DNA from: Bacteroidales bacterium
Lineage (GTDB): Bacteria; Bacteroidota; Bacteroidia; Bacteroidales; UBA932
NCBI GenBank assembly: GCA_015060385.1
Contig: SUYO01000006.1
Span: 1-64,000 of the forward strand
Direction of reading: 5' to 3'
DNA: 64,000 nt
Both the position numbers and the translations under genes were made by a program. Shown in pieces: positions 57,201 to 64,000 of this stretch (the stretch's first letter is position 1; each line of letters starts with the position of its first letter). The notes below the pieces were generated by a model, which made no database searches, was not told the origin of the DNA, and worked only from the letters and a program-made list of their open reading frames with translations.

Positions 57201-57370
57201 GCGTTGCCCGCAGCGAGACAGATATCCGCATAGGAGCTTCCGTGCAGAATGTGTTCGTTCTCACCGGCTACAGCGGAATGGACCCTGAGGTGACCTCCGA
57301 GAATGGCATAGACAACACCATGTGGCCTCGTCCGCGTACATACTCATTCCGCGTAAACGTAAACTTCTAA
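54290..57370 (+). CDS. SusC-family TonB-dependent receptor (copy 2)
   Basis: DEVVVIGYGTVKKDDLTGSISAIKAEDLNRGAVVNAQDMLKGKVAG...; closely resembles copy 1. Start at ATG 54290; the 5' part of the longer ORF is repeat array. Confidence 0.95.
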   Translation: MNRFLIICVVAALSCAGGADASARKARVTKISSSLYAGYEVSGTVMDELGPVMGAAIIETGTSNGTVTDEDGHFSLIVAGPMAEVEISCIGYAPQRFEAASVPHTIVLKEDSEFLDEVVVIGYGTVKKDDLTGSISAIKAEDLNRGAVVNAQDMLKGKVAGVLITPGDGGPGSGSRIRIRGSASLNASNDPLIVIDGVPVAQGAGGAMSNPLDLLNPNDIDSFTVLKDASAAAIYGSRASNGVILITTRKGMGGKPKVSYSGSFSLQNPSRKVPVMSPSEVMDFYAEVFPAGTATGDRIRELAGSSQTDWQDLVFRTAFATEHNVSVRGNIDNRMPYRGSVSYSGQQGTLKESRYDRGTIDLNASPDFLDKHLTLDLSAKGVYSFSDYSDGGTVGKAAFFNPTAAPYWINADGTIDLSTTNGFWNYGNGRGKDFSPNTLAGASPLSMLYDSISNAGSYRFIGRIGADYKVHGLEALSFNVSASLDITQTDSYSGVRPGSFQAYTDTENLGIGQHTKGISISRSQVFEAYADYNETWGIHNLDVMAGYSWQNNWWGSRYVDYFNETNEIKLLPGETAEGRYSWSKAENYLISFYGRINYSIDSRYVFTFTARGDGSSKFAKAHRWGFFPSGAFAWNMKKEGFMEEVRNVSTLKLRLSIGLTGQQDGIGNYVHLARYNISNDPYHLYYMGAPGFIGTLTPQAYDPLIRWETTLTWNAGLDFGFFNDRLSGSIDAYVRDTQDLLNSVQIPMGSNFGNKLMTNIGSIRNRGLEFSISGVPVQNSDWSVQAGINGTFQSTVFTKLNPTEDDNYYIETGTISKGTGGYLCRQMVGYEPYTYFLYRQKYAPDGRPLQNEFEDLDGDGAITEGDRYMTGKSASPKFYYGLNLKVTYRNWDFGLNGHGSAGTWVFNDFASSNSTASLDLNSGALPNQARLVRKTGFTAPNSGQQWYSDLFLENASFFRLDDINFGYTFRGVARSETDIRIGASVQNVFVLTGYSGMDPEVTSENGIDNTMWPRPRTYSFRVNVNF

Positions 57371-57382
57371 AGGGACAATGAA

Positions 57383-59011
57383 ATGAAAAGGATAATATAT
57401 ATAATGACGGCCGCTGCAGCGATGACAGCCTGCGTGAACGACCTGGACACCCTTCCGCTGAATACGACAGACACCGTTGTCGACTACACATACGGAAACG
57501 AGGAACCCCCATACCTCCAGGGCCTTGCACGGCTGTATTCCCAGTTCGTGACCAACGATCTGACCGACCTTCAGCAGATGGACGGGGGAGCTTCGGAGAT
57601 CATCCGCGCCTTCTGGTCTGTCCAGGAGACTACTGCTGATGCAGCCAAGTGTTCCTGGGAAAACGACGCATGGGTCCGCGCGCTTAACACAAATACATGG
57701 AACGAAACCCAGAACGATGCCGTCTATGCGGTCTATGTACGTACCCTCCAGGGTATAGCCTTCGTCAACGAATATCTCCGTCAGACGACTCCGGAGAAAC
57801 TGAAGGACAGGGGCGTATCTGCTGACCTTTCGGCAAAGATCGACGGTTTCCGTGCAGAAGCCAGGTTCATCAGGGCCTACCTCTACTGGATGGCCCTGGA
57901 CTGTTTCGGCAGCGTGCCTTTCACGACCGAGAACTCCCCATTCGGAGGTACATACTTCCCTTCGCAGGCAAGCCGGGAGGACATCTATGACTTCTGCATC
58001 AGCGAACTTGAATATCTCCGCAGCGAGGAAAGTCCGATGATGCCGGCAAGAGCCATGTATCCGCGTGCCGACAAGGGTTCGGTATCCGGCCTTCTCGCCC
58101 GCATGTACCTGAATTCCAAGGTATATACCGGAGTCGAAAGGTGGTCCCAGGCCAAGGCTGTGTGCGAGGACATCTTCGCCATGGGCTACTCCCTCTGCCC
58201 GGACTATGCCGCCCTTTTCCGCGGCGACAACGGCGAGAACCCGCAGGCGCTTCAGGAAATGCTATGGTCCATAAGCTACAATGCCGAGAAGACGCAGTCG
58301 TACGGAGGCACATCCTATATCCTCAGCGCCACCCTCGCTTCGACCGACATCACGGACCAGTCGCGTCCGAACGGACAGCGCAACGGCTGGGCCGGCCTTC
58401 GTGTGCCGTACGAGTATGTGTCGAAATATTTCGACGTTTCCGGCCAGGATTATGAGACCGGTACATACGAAGTCGCCGACGCTCGCGGAAAGCTCTTCTA
58501 CATAAAGGGAAGATCCGAGTCCATGGAGGGCGCCCTCTACTCGTTCATGAACGGATGGTCGTGCCTGAAATTCAATAACATACCTTCCGGAGAGACCGAT
58601 CAGTCCTTCCTGCCTGTTTCGGCAGTGAAGGCCTTCTCGGACGTCGACTTCCCGATGGTGCGTCTCGCTGAGGTCTACCTGATATATGCCGAAGCATGCA
58701 TGAACCTCGGGGTTGCAGGAGAGGCCCTGCCGTACCTTGCCCGGCTGGCAGAGCGTGCAGGAGTCGAACCTCCGGCTGAAATCACTCAGGAATTCCTTGT
58801 GGCAGAGCGCGCAAGGGAACTCATGTGGGAGGCCCACAGGAGGACAGACCTGATAAGGTTCGGTCTGTATGATTCGGCAGATTACCTCTGGCCTTACAAA
58901 GGCGGAGACTCCTTTGCAGGACAGGCGTTCCCTTCCTACAAACTGATCTTCCCGATTCCTCCTACCGAGCTTGCCGCAAACGACCGCCTCGTCCAAAATC
59001 CGGGGTATTGA
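57383..59011 (+). CDS. SusD-family lipoprotein (copy 2)
   Basis: Lipobox MTACVND; FRAEARFIRAYLYWMALDCFGSVPF; RARELMWEAHRRTDLIRFGLY. Confidence 0.94.
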   Translation: MKRIIYIMTAAAAMTACVNDLDTLPLNTTDTVVDYTYGNEEPPYLQGLARLYSQFVTNDLTDLQQMDGGASEIIRAFWSVQETTADAAKCSWENDAWVRALNTNTWNETQNDAVYAVYVRTLQGIAFVNEYLRQTTPEKLKDRGVSADLSAKIDGFRAEARFIRAYLYWMALDCFGSVPFTTENSPFGGTYFPSQASREDIYDFCISELEYLRSEESPMMPARAMYPRADKGSVSGLLARMYLNSKVYTGVERWSQAKAVCEDIFAMGYSLCPDYAALFRGDNGENPQALQEMLWSISYNAEKTQSYGGTSYILSATLASTDITDQSRPNGQRNGWAGLRVPYEYVSKYFDVSGQDYETGTYEVADARGKLFYIKGRSESMEGALYSFMNGWSCLKFNNIPSGETDQSFLPVSAVKAFSDVDFPMVRLAEVYLIYAEACMNLGVAGEALPYLARLAERAGVEPPAEITQEFLVAERARELMWEAHRRTDLIRFGLYDSADYLWPYKGGDSFAGQAFPSYKLIFPIPPTELAANDRLVQNPGY

Positions 59012-59026
59012 TTCTCTATGACAATA

Positions 59027-59109
59027 TGTCCGGAAATCCCTATGGAAATCCGGACAAGTCGTTCTGAAACAGTAGTTTGTCCGGGAATCCAAATGGTTTT
59101 CCGGACAAA
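59027..59109. repeat. Two 51-bp-phased units downstream of susD copy 2
   Basis: TCCGG at 59029/59049 and 59080/59100; arms TTTGTCCGGGAA...TTTTCCGGACAAA. Confidence 0.93.
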
Positions 59110-59129
59110 CTCTTTATCTTTAAAAACAG

Positions 59130-59160
59130 CCCGTTCGTCATGATCTTCACGCCGTTCGTC
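59130..59160. promoter_or_regulatory. Two GTTCGTC direct repeats at 21-bp spacing (candidate LytTR operator)
   Basis: CCCGTTCGTC (core 59133) and GCCGTTCGTC (core 59154); same core and spacing as upstream of the SLC45 gene. Confidence 0.65.
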
Positions 59161-59181
59161 CGATATATTATAATATATCGG
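59160..59181. promoter_or_regulatory. Perfect 22-bp palindrome upstream of pullulanase gene
   Basis: CCGATATATTATAATATATCGG. Confidence 0.55.
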
Positions 59182-59238
59182 TGAATTTGATTAAATTCGT
59201 CAGATTTGTAAGTTTAAATGAAACAATACGATAAAAAC

Positions 59239-61194
59239 ATGAAGATATTTAACTTGATACTGATGGGAACATTAGTTGCCGCTTCGATGGTGTCATGCAA
59301 CACCGCAGGCGGAGATTTCGCAGTGCCCAAGACACAGCTTGAGGAGTGTGTCTACATGGGCGACAGGACAGAGTTTGCGGTATGGGCTCCGGATGCAGAG
59401 GCTGCACAGCTGAGACTTTACCATTCGGCTTCTGACGAGGCTGCCTTCAAGATCGTGAACATGAAGCTTGGAAAGGACGGTCTCTGGAAGGCTGTGGTGA
59501 AGGAGGATGTGAAAGGCACATTCTACACATTCCAGGTGCAGAAGGAAGGCAAGTGGCTCGAAGAGACTGCCGGCATCGCTGCAAAGGCTGTCGGAGTGAA
59601 CGGAACACGCGGTGCGGTCATCGACTGGACCGAGACCGATCCTGAAGGATGGGCAGAGGACAAGAGTCCTGAGATCAAGCCTTCCGACATCATCGTATAC
59701 GAGATGCACCACAGGGATTTCTCCATCCATGAGACATCCGGTGTGACCAACAAGGGAAAATACCTGGCTCTCACCGAGGAGGGAACAAAGAACCCTGACG
59801 GCCTGGCTACAGGTATCGACCACCTCAAGGAACTCGGAGTGACATATGTACAGCTCCTACCTTCGACCGACTTCATAACTGTCGACGAGACCAGGCTTGA
59901 AAACAACCAGTACAACTGGGGTTATGATCCTTACAACTACAATGCTGTCGAGGGCTCGTATTCTACAGATCCGTACAACCCTGTAACCCGTATCAGGGAG
60001 TTCAAGCAGATGGTTCAGGCCCTTCACAAGGCCGGCTTCAGGGTAATCCTTGACGTTGTCTACAACCACACCACTGATGCATCGAAGACAGGTTTCGAGC
60101 GCACGATGCCGGGCTATTTCTACCGCATGCGTGAGGACGGCTCGTTCTTCGACGGTTCAGGCTGCGGTAACGAGACAGCTTCCGAGCAGGAGATGTTCCG
60201 CAAATACATGGTCGAGTCTCTCGAATGGTGGATGAAGGAGTACCATATCGACGGTTTCCGTTTCGACCTCATGGCTATCCATGACATCGAGACCATGAAC
60301 CTCATCAGCGAGCGTCTGCACGCAATCGATCCGAATGTCGTGATCTACGGCGAGGGATGGGCCGCCCAGTCTCCTGCATATCCTGCAGAGGAGATCGCAC
60401 TCAAGGCGAACACATATATGCTTGACAGGATCGGAGCATTCAGCGACAACATCCGCGACGCCGTACGCGGACCTCTCGGATGCGAGAATGCCGGATTCAT
60501 GGACGGCGTTGCCGGAAACAAGGAGAACATCGAGTTCGGTATCGCCGGCGGAGTGGAGCACCCTCAGGTAAGCGTGGAGAGATGGACCAACAGCCCTCTC
60601 CAGCATGTCAGCTATGTGAGCTGCCACGACGACCACTGTCTGCGCGACCGTCTCGAGGAGGCTACGAAGGCTTCCGAGAAGGAGCGCCTGAGAATGGTGA
60701 AGCTTGCCCAGACAGCAGTCTACACATCCCAGGGAATTCCTTTCATCTTCAACGGTGAGGAACTCTACCGCCACAAGCAGGGCGTGAAGAACAGCTACAA
60801 CCAGCCTGACTCGATCAACGCGATCGACTGGACATACAAGACGAAGTACAACGATCTCGTGAAGTATTATGCGGAGCTTGCGGCAATCCGTCACGAACAC
60901 CCTGGCTTCTGCCTCGGAGATGCGGAGCTCGTGCGCGAGAAGCTTCAGTTCATCGAGGTCGACGATCCGTGCGTGGTCGCATTCCGTATCAGCGGTCTTG
61001 AGGGAATCGACTCTGCGAAGTCGCTTACAGTGGTTCTCAACGGATCGAAGAAGAACGTGAAGATCGAGATTCCTCAGGGAAACTATGTCGTTCTTGCAGA
61101 GAACGGCTATGCTGACGCAGACGGTTTCGGAGCTTACGCAGGAGACTGGTGCGCAGCAGCAGCAACTTCCGCTACTATCCTTGCTGAATATTAA
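59239..61194 (+). CDS. Type I pullulanase (CBM48-GH13) lipoprotein
   Basis: Lipobox; FAVWAPDAEAAQLRLYHSA (CBM48), YNWGYDPYNYNAVEGSYSTDP, VILDVVYNHTTD, DGFRFDLMAIHD. Confidence 0.92.
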   Translation: MKIFNLILMGTLVAASMVSCNTAGGDFAVPKTQLEECVYMGDRTEFAVWAPDAEAAQLRLYHSASDEAAFKIVNMKLGKDGLWKAVVKEDVKGTFYTFQVQKEGKWLEETAGIAAKAVGVNGTRGAVIDWTETDPEGWAEDKSPEIKPSDIIVYEMHHRDFSIHETSGVTNKGKYLALTEEGTKNPDGLATGIDHLKELGVTYVQLLPSTDFITVDETRLENNQYNWGYDPYNYNAVEGSYSTDPYNPVTRIREFKQMVQALHKAGFRVILDVVYNHTTDASKTGFERTMPGYFYRMREDGSFFDGSGCGNETASEQEMFRKYMVESLEWWMKEYHIDGFRFDLMAIHDIETMNLISERLHAIDPNVVIYGEGWAAQSPAYPAEEIALKANTYMLDRIGAFSDNIRDAVRGPLGCENAGFMDGVAGNKENIEFGIAGGVEHPQVSVERWTNSPLQHVSYVSCHDDHCLRDRLEEATKASEKERLRMVKLAQTAVYTSQGIPFIFNGEELYRHKQGVKNSYNQPDSINAIDWTYKTKYNDLVKYYAELAAIRHEHPGFCLGDAELVREKLQFIEVDDPCVVAFRISGLEGIDSAKSLTVVLNGSKKNVKIEIPQGNYVVLAENGYADADGFGAYAGDWCAAAATSATILAEY

Positions 61195-61206
61195 TAATAT
61201 CAACAT

Positions 61207-62430
61207 ATGAAGAAGGTAATATTTGCAATCTGTGCTGCCCTCGTGGCTCTTTCGTGTTCGCAGCCGAAGGCTCCTGAGCAGCAGCCTCTTGAAAATTCAG
61301 TGGTGTACGAGATGAACGTGCGCCAGTACACACCTGAAGGCACATTCGCTGCCGCTCAGCAGGAACTTCCGCGTCTGGCAGAGATGGGTGTGGACATCGT
61401 ATGGCTCATGCCGATCTATCCTATCGGAGTAGAGGGCCGCAAGGGAACTCTCGGTTCATACTATGCGGTAAGGAACTACTGCGACATCAACCCTGAGTTC
61501 GGAACCCTCGAAGACTTCGACAACTTTGTTGCAGAGGCGCACAGGCTCGGTCTCCGCGTCATCATAGACTGGGTTGCCAACCACACCTCGCCTGATGCGG
61601 TGTGGGTTACAGGCAAGCCTGCAGAGTGGTACGAGCGCGATGCCGAAGGCAATACTACATTTACAGCCGACTGGTCGGACACTGCCAACCTCAATTATGA
61701 GAACCCTGAGGTATGGAAGGGAATGCAGGATGCCCTCCGTTTCTGGATGGAGCGTGGCATCGACGGTTTCCGCTGCGACATGGCCTGCGAGGTTCCGCTC
61801 GAGTTCTGGCAGGAGGCCATAGCCGGACTCCGTGCAGATTATCCGCACATGTACTGGCTTGCAGAAGGCGAGGAACCAAAGCTCCACTCTCTTTCCGACT
61901 TCAATGCCTCATACTCATGGGAGCTCCACCATATGATGAACTCCATCGCCCGTGGCGAGCAGGGCATCGAGGACCTCCTCTCGTACATAGAGAAGGATGC
62001 AGAAAGACATCCTGAGGATGTGTGCCGTCTCATGTTCACATCAAACCACGATGAGAACTCATGGGCAGGTACCGAGTTCGAGAGAATGGGCGACGCCGCA
62101 AAGGTAATGGCAGTGCTTACATTCACTCTTCCTGGCGGCCAGCCTCTGATCTACACAGGCCAGGAGATGGGCTGGAACAAGAGGTTCGAGTTCTTCGAGA
62201 AGGATCATATTCCTGCATGGGAGAAGAACGAGTACTTCGACTTCTACAAGGAACTCTGCGAGATCCGTCATGCAAACCCTGCACTTGCTGCAGGCGGCAA
62301 GGGCGGCAGGTTCGAGGTCGTTTCGGCTGAAGACGGCGTACTCGTGTTCACACGCACACTTCCTGAGAACAAGGTTACAGTAAAGGTTGAACTTAAAGCT
62401 CCTTGGGGCTGGGAAATTACAGCTGAATGA
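61207..62430 (+). CDS. GH13 alpha-amylase family lipoprotein
   Basis: Lipobox LVALSCSQP; VDIVWLMPIYPIG, VIIDWVANHTSPD, DGFRCDMACEVP, MFTSNHDENSW. Confidence 0.92.
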   Translation: MKKVIFAICAALVALSCSQPKAPEQQPLENSVVYEMNVRQYTPEGTFAAAQQELPRLAEMGVDIVWLMPIYPIGVEGRKGTLGSYYAVRNYCDINPEFGTLEDFDNFVAEAHRLGLRVIIDWVANHTSPDAVWVTGKPAEWYERDAEGNTTFTADWSDTANLNYENPEVWKGMQDALRFWMERGIDGFRCDMACEVPLEFWQEAIAGLRADYPHMYWLAEGEEPKLHSLSDFNASYSWELHHMMNSIARGEQGIEDLLSYIEKDAERHPEDVCRLMFTSNHDENSWAGTEFERMGDAAKVMAVLTFTLPGGQPLIYTGQEMGWNKRFEFFEKDHIPAWEKNEYFDFYKELCEIRHANPALAAGGKGGRFEVVSAEDGVLVFTRTLPENKVTVKVELKAPWGWEITAE

Positions 62431-64000
62431 TCATGAAGAGAATAGTCATAGCATTGGCGGCGCTTGCCCTCGCAGCATGCTCGGGCAAGCCGGCGTTCGA
62501 CCCTGCTGCAGTGGCTGACGCCACTGCGCAGCAGGTCACAAGAGTAGAGCCGCTTTCATGGTGGACAGGCATGAAGATGCCTCTCCAGCTCATGGTGCAG
62601 GGAGAGAATATCTCCGCTTACGATGTCGCTGTTGAAGGCGGCAAGGGAGTAGAAGTCGAGAAGGTCAGCAAGGCTGACAGCCCGAACTACCTTTTCGTTG
62701 ACGTGAAGATCGCTGCAGATGCAGCTCCCGGTATATATTATATAGTGTTCTCGAAGGACGGGGAATCTTTCAAGTATCCATACGAGATAGCTGCCCGCAG
62801 GGAAGGCTCTGCAGAGCGTACCAGCTTCACTACGGCCGACATGATCTACCTCATCATGCCTGACCGTTTCGCGAACGGTGACCCTTCGAACGACTCTGTA
62901 GAGGGCATGCCTGACAAGGCTGACCGCAGCAAGCCGTTCGGCCGTCACGGCGGTGACATCCAGGGTATCATCGACCACCTCGACTATATCAGCGAACTCG
63001 GTGCGACAGCCATCTGGTGTACCCCTCTGATAGAGGACAACCTCGAGAAGACCACATACCACGGCTATGCATGTACCGACTACTACCATATCGACGCGCG
63101 CTTCGGTGACAACGACCTCTTCAGGGAGTATGTACAGAAGGCGCATGAGAAGGACCTCAAGATAATCATGGACATCGTTCCTAACCACTCAGGTTCAGGC
63201 CACTGGTGGATGGAGGATGTTCCTTTCAAGGACTGGTACCATGTGTTCGATACATATACAGGATCGAACATCGTGTTCTCTACCAACATGGACCCTAACG
63301 CTTCGACCCAGGACCTCTATATTCAGGAAAGCGGCTGGTTCGATACCTCTATGGTCGACATGAACCTTGACAATCCGTTCATGCTCAGGTATTTCCAGCA
63401 GTGGGCGATCTGGTGGATCGAGTGGGCTGACCTCGACGGCTTCCGTGTGGACACATATCCTTACAACGAGAAGGGTCCGATGTCAGAGTGGTGCGCTGCA
63501 GTGATGAACGAGTATCCGAACTTCAATATCGTGGGAGAGTGCTGGACGGCTTCGATCCCTCAGCTCGCATACTGGCAGGGCGGCAACGCGAACAAGGACG
63601 GCTTCGACTCGAACCTCAAGTCCATCATGGACTTCCCGCTTCACGATGCCCTCCGTGCAGGTCTCAACGAGGACAACCCCGGCTGGGGAGAGGGTATCCT
63701 CCGCGTATACGACATCCTTTCGCATGACTTCGTGTACCATGATCTCTCGAACATGATGATCTTCCCAGGAAACCATGATACTGCGCGTCTGGGTGACGCT
63801 CTGCGTAAGAATCCGAACCGTGTGAAGATAGCCATGGCCCTGATGGCCACGATGCGCGGATATCCGCAGATCTTCGCCGGTGACGAGCTCATGTTCGTTT
63901 CCAACAACCTCAAGGACGCGGGTGACCACGGCGGACTCCGCGTGGACTTCCCTGGCGGATGGGAAGGTGACGAAATGAACCTCTTTACTGCCGAAGGCCG
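62427..64000 (+). CDS. GH13 neopullulanase/cyclomaltodextrinase-like lipoprotein (SusA-like), truncated by window end
   Basis: MIMKRIVIALAALALAACSGKP lipobox; N-terminal cyclomaltodextrinase-type domain; LIMPDRFANGD, GYACTDYYHIDARFGDNDLFREYV, IIMDIVPNHSG, DGFRVDTYPYNE. Confidence 0.9.
   Translation, partial: MIMKRIVIALAALALAACSGKPAFDPAAVADATAQQVTRVEPLSWWTGMKMPLQLMVQGENISAYDVAVEGGKGVEVEKVSKADSPNYLFVDVKIAADAAPGIYYIVFSKDGESFKYPYEIAARREGSAERTSFTTADMIYLIMPDRFANGDPSNDSVEGMPDKADRSKPFGRHGGDIQGIIDHLDYISELGATAIWCTPLIEDNLEKTTYHGYACTDYYHIDARFGDNDLFREYVQKAHEKDLKIIMDIVPNHSGSGHWWMEDVPFKDWYHVFDTYTGSNIVFSTNMDPNASTQDLYIQESGWFDTSMVDMNLDNPFMLRYFQQWAIWWIEWADLDGFRVDTYPYNEKGPMSEWCAAVMNEYPNFNIVGECWTASIPQLAYWQGGNANKDGFDSNLKSIMDFPLHDALRAGLNEDNPGWGEGILRVYDILSHDFVYHDLSNMMIFPGNHDTARLGDALRKNPNRVKIAMALMATMRGYPQIFAGDELMFVSNNLKDAGDHGGLRVDFPGGWEGDEMNLFTAEG

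Noticed and set aside
58992-59004. Possible extra TCCGG box at the end of susD copy 2 (58999)
   Set aside because: Off the 51-bp grid by one base, and encodes the normal SusD-type ending QNPGY.
60157-61206. 349-aa ORF antisense to pullulanase
   Set aside because: Opposite a gene with recognised GH13 motifs; no independent support.

Overview
Chromosomal window from a Bacteroidales-type genome. Taxonomy is inferred from SusC/SusD pairs, the FeoA-FeoB fusion, the atpDC-BEFHAG order and BACON/SusE-type lipoproteins. Left to right: 3' end of a 5S rRNA; ATP synthase operon; RelB/PIN toxin-antitoxin pair; housekeeping and transport genes (ybaK-like, lipocalin, ROK, aldose epimerase, feoAB, nhaC, queH); a galactan-type block (S8 protease, GH2, GH53); recO, rdgB, S41 protease, HAD; trhP-like U32, polyprenyl synthetase, CE1 esterase, rsgA, MATE, GlpT-like MFS; a LytS/LytTR two-component pair; and a large starch/alpha-glucan locus (SLC45-type MFS, two susCD pairs, susE, GH13s, malQ) running off the right edge. 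The most striking unexplained structure is a family of REP-like palindromic units built on TCCGG(A)-N14-TCCGGA. I count 19 units at six places. The two boxes always start 20 bp apart, and consecutive units always start exactly 51 bp apart, although most of the sequence between boxes is different. Three of the six arrays surround a Y1/HUH RAYT-type transposase (52711-53643) inside the starch locus, one lies in frame inside queH, one lies next to the 5S rRNA, and one follows susD2. A second regulatory signal is GTTCGTC direct repeats at exact 21-bp spacing upstream of the SLC45 transporter (3 copies) and the pullulanase (2 copies). These fit the binding geometry of the LytTR regulator encoded next door. 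All calls are by eye; no database search was run.
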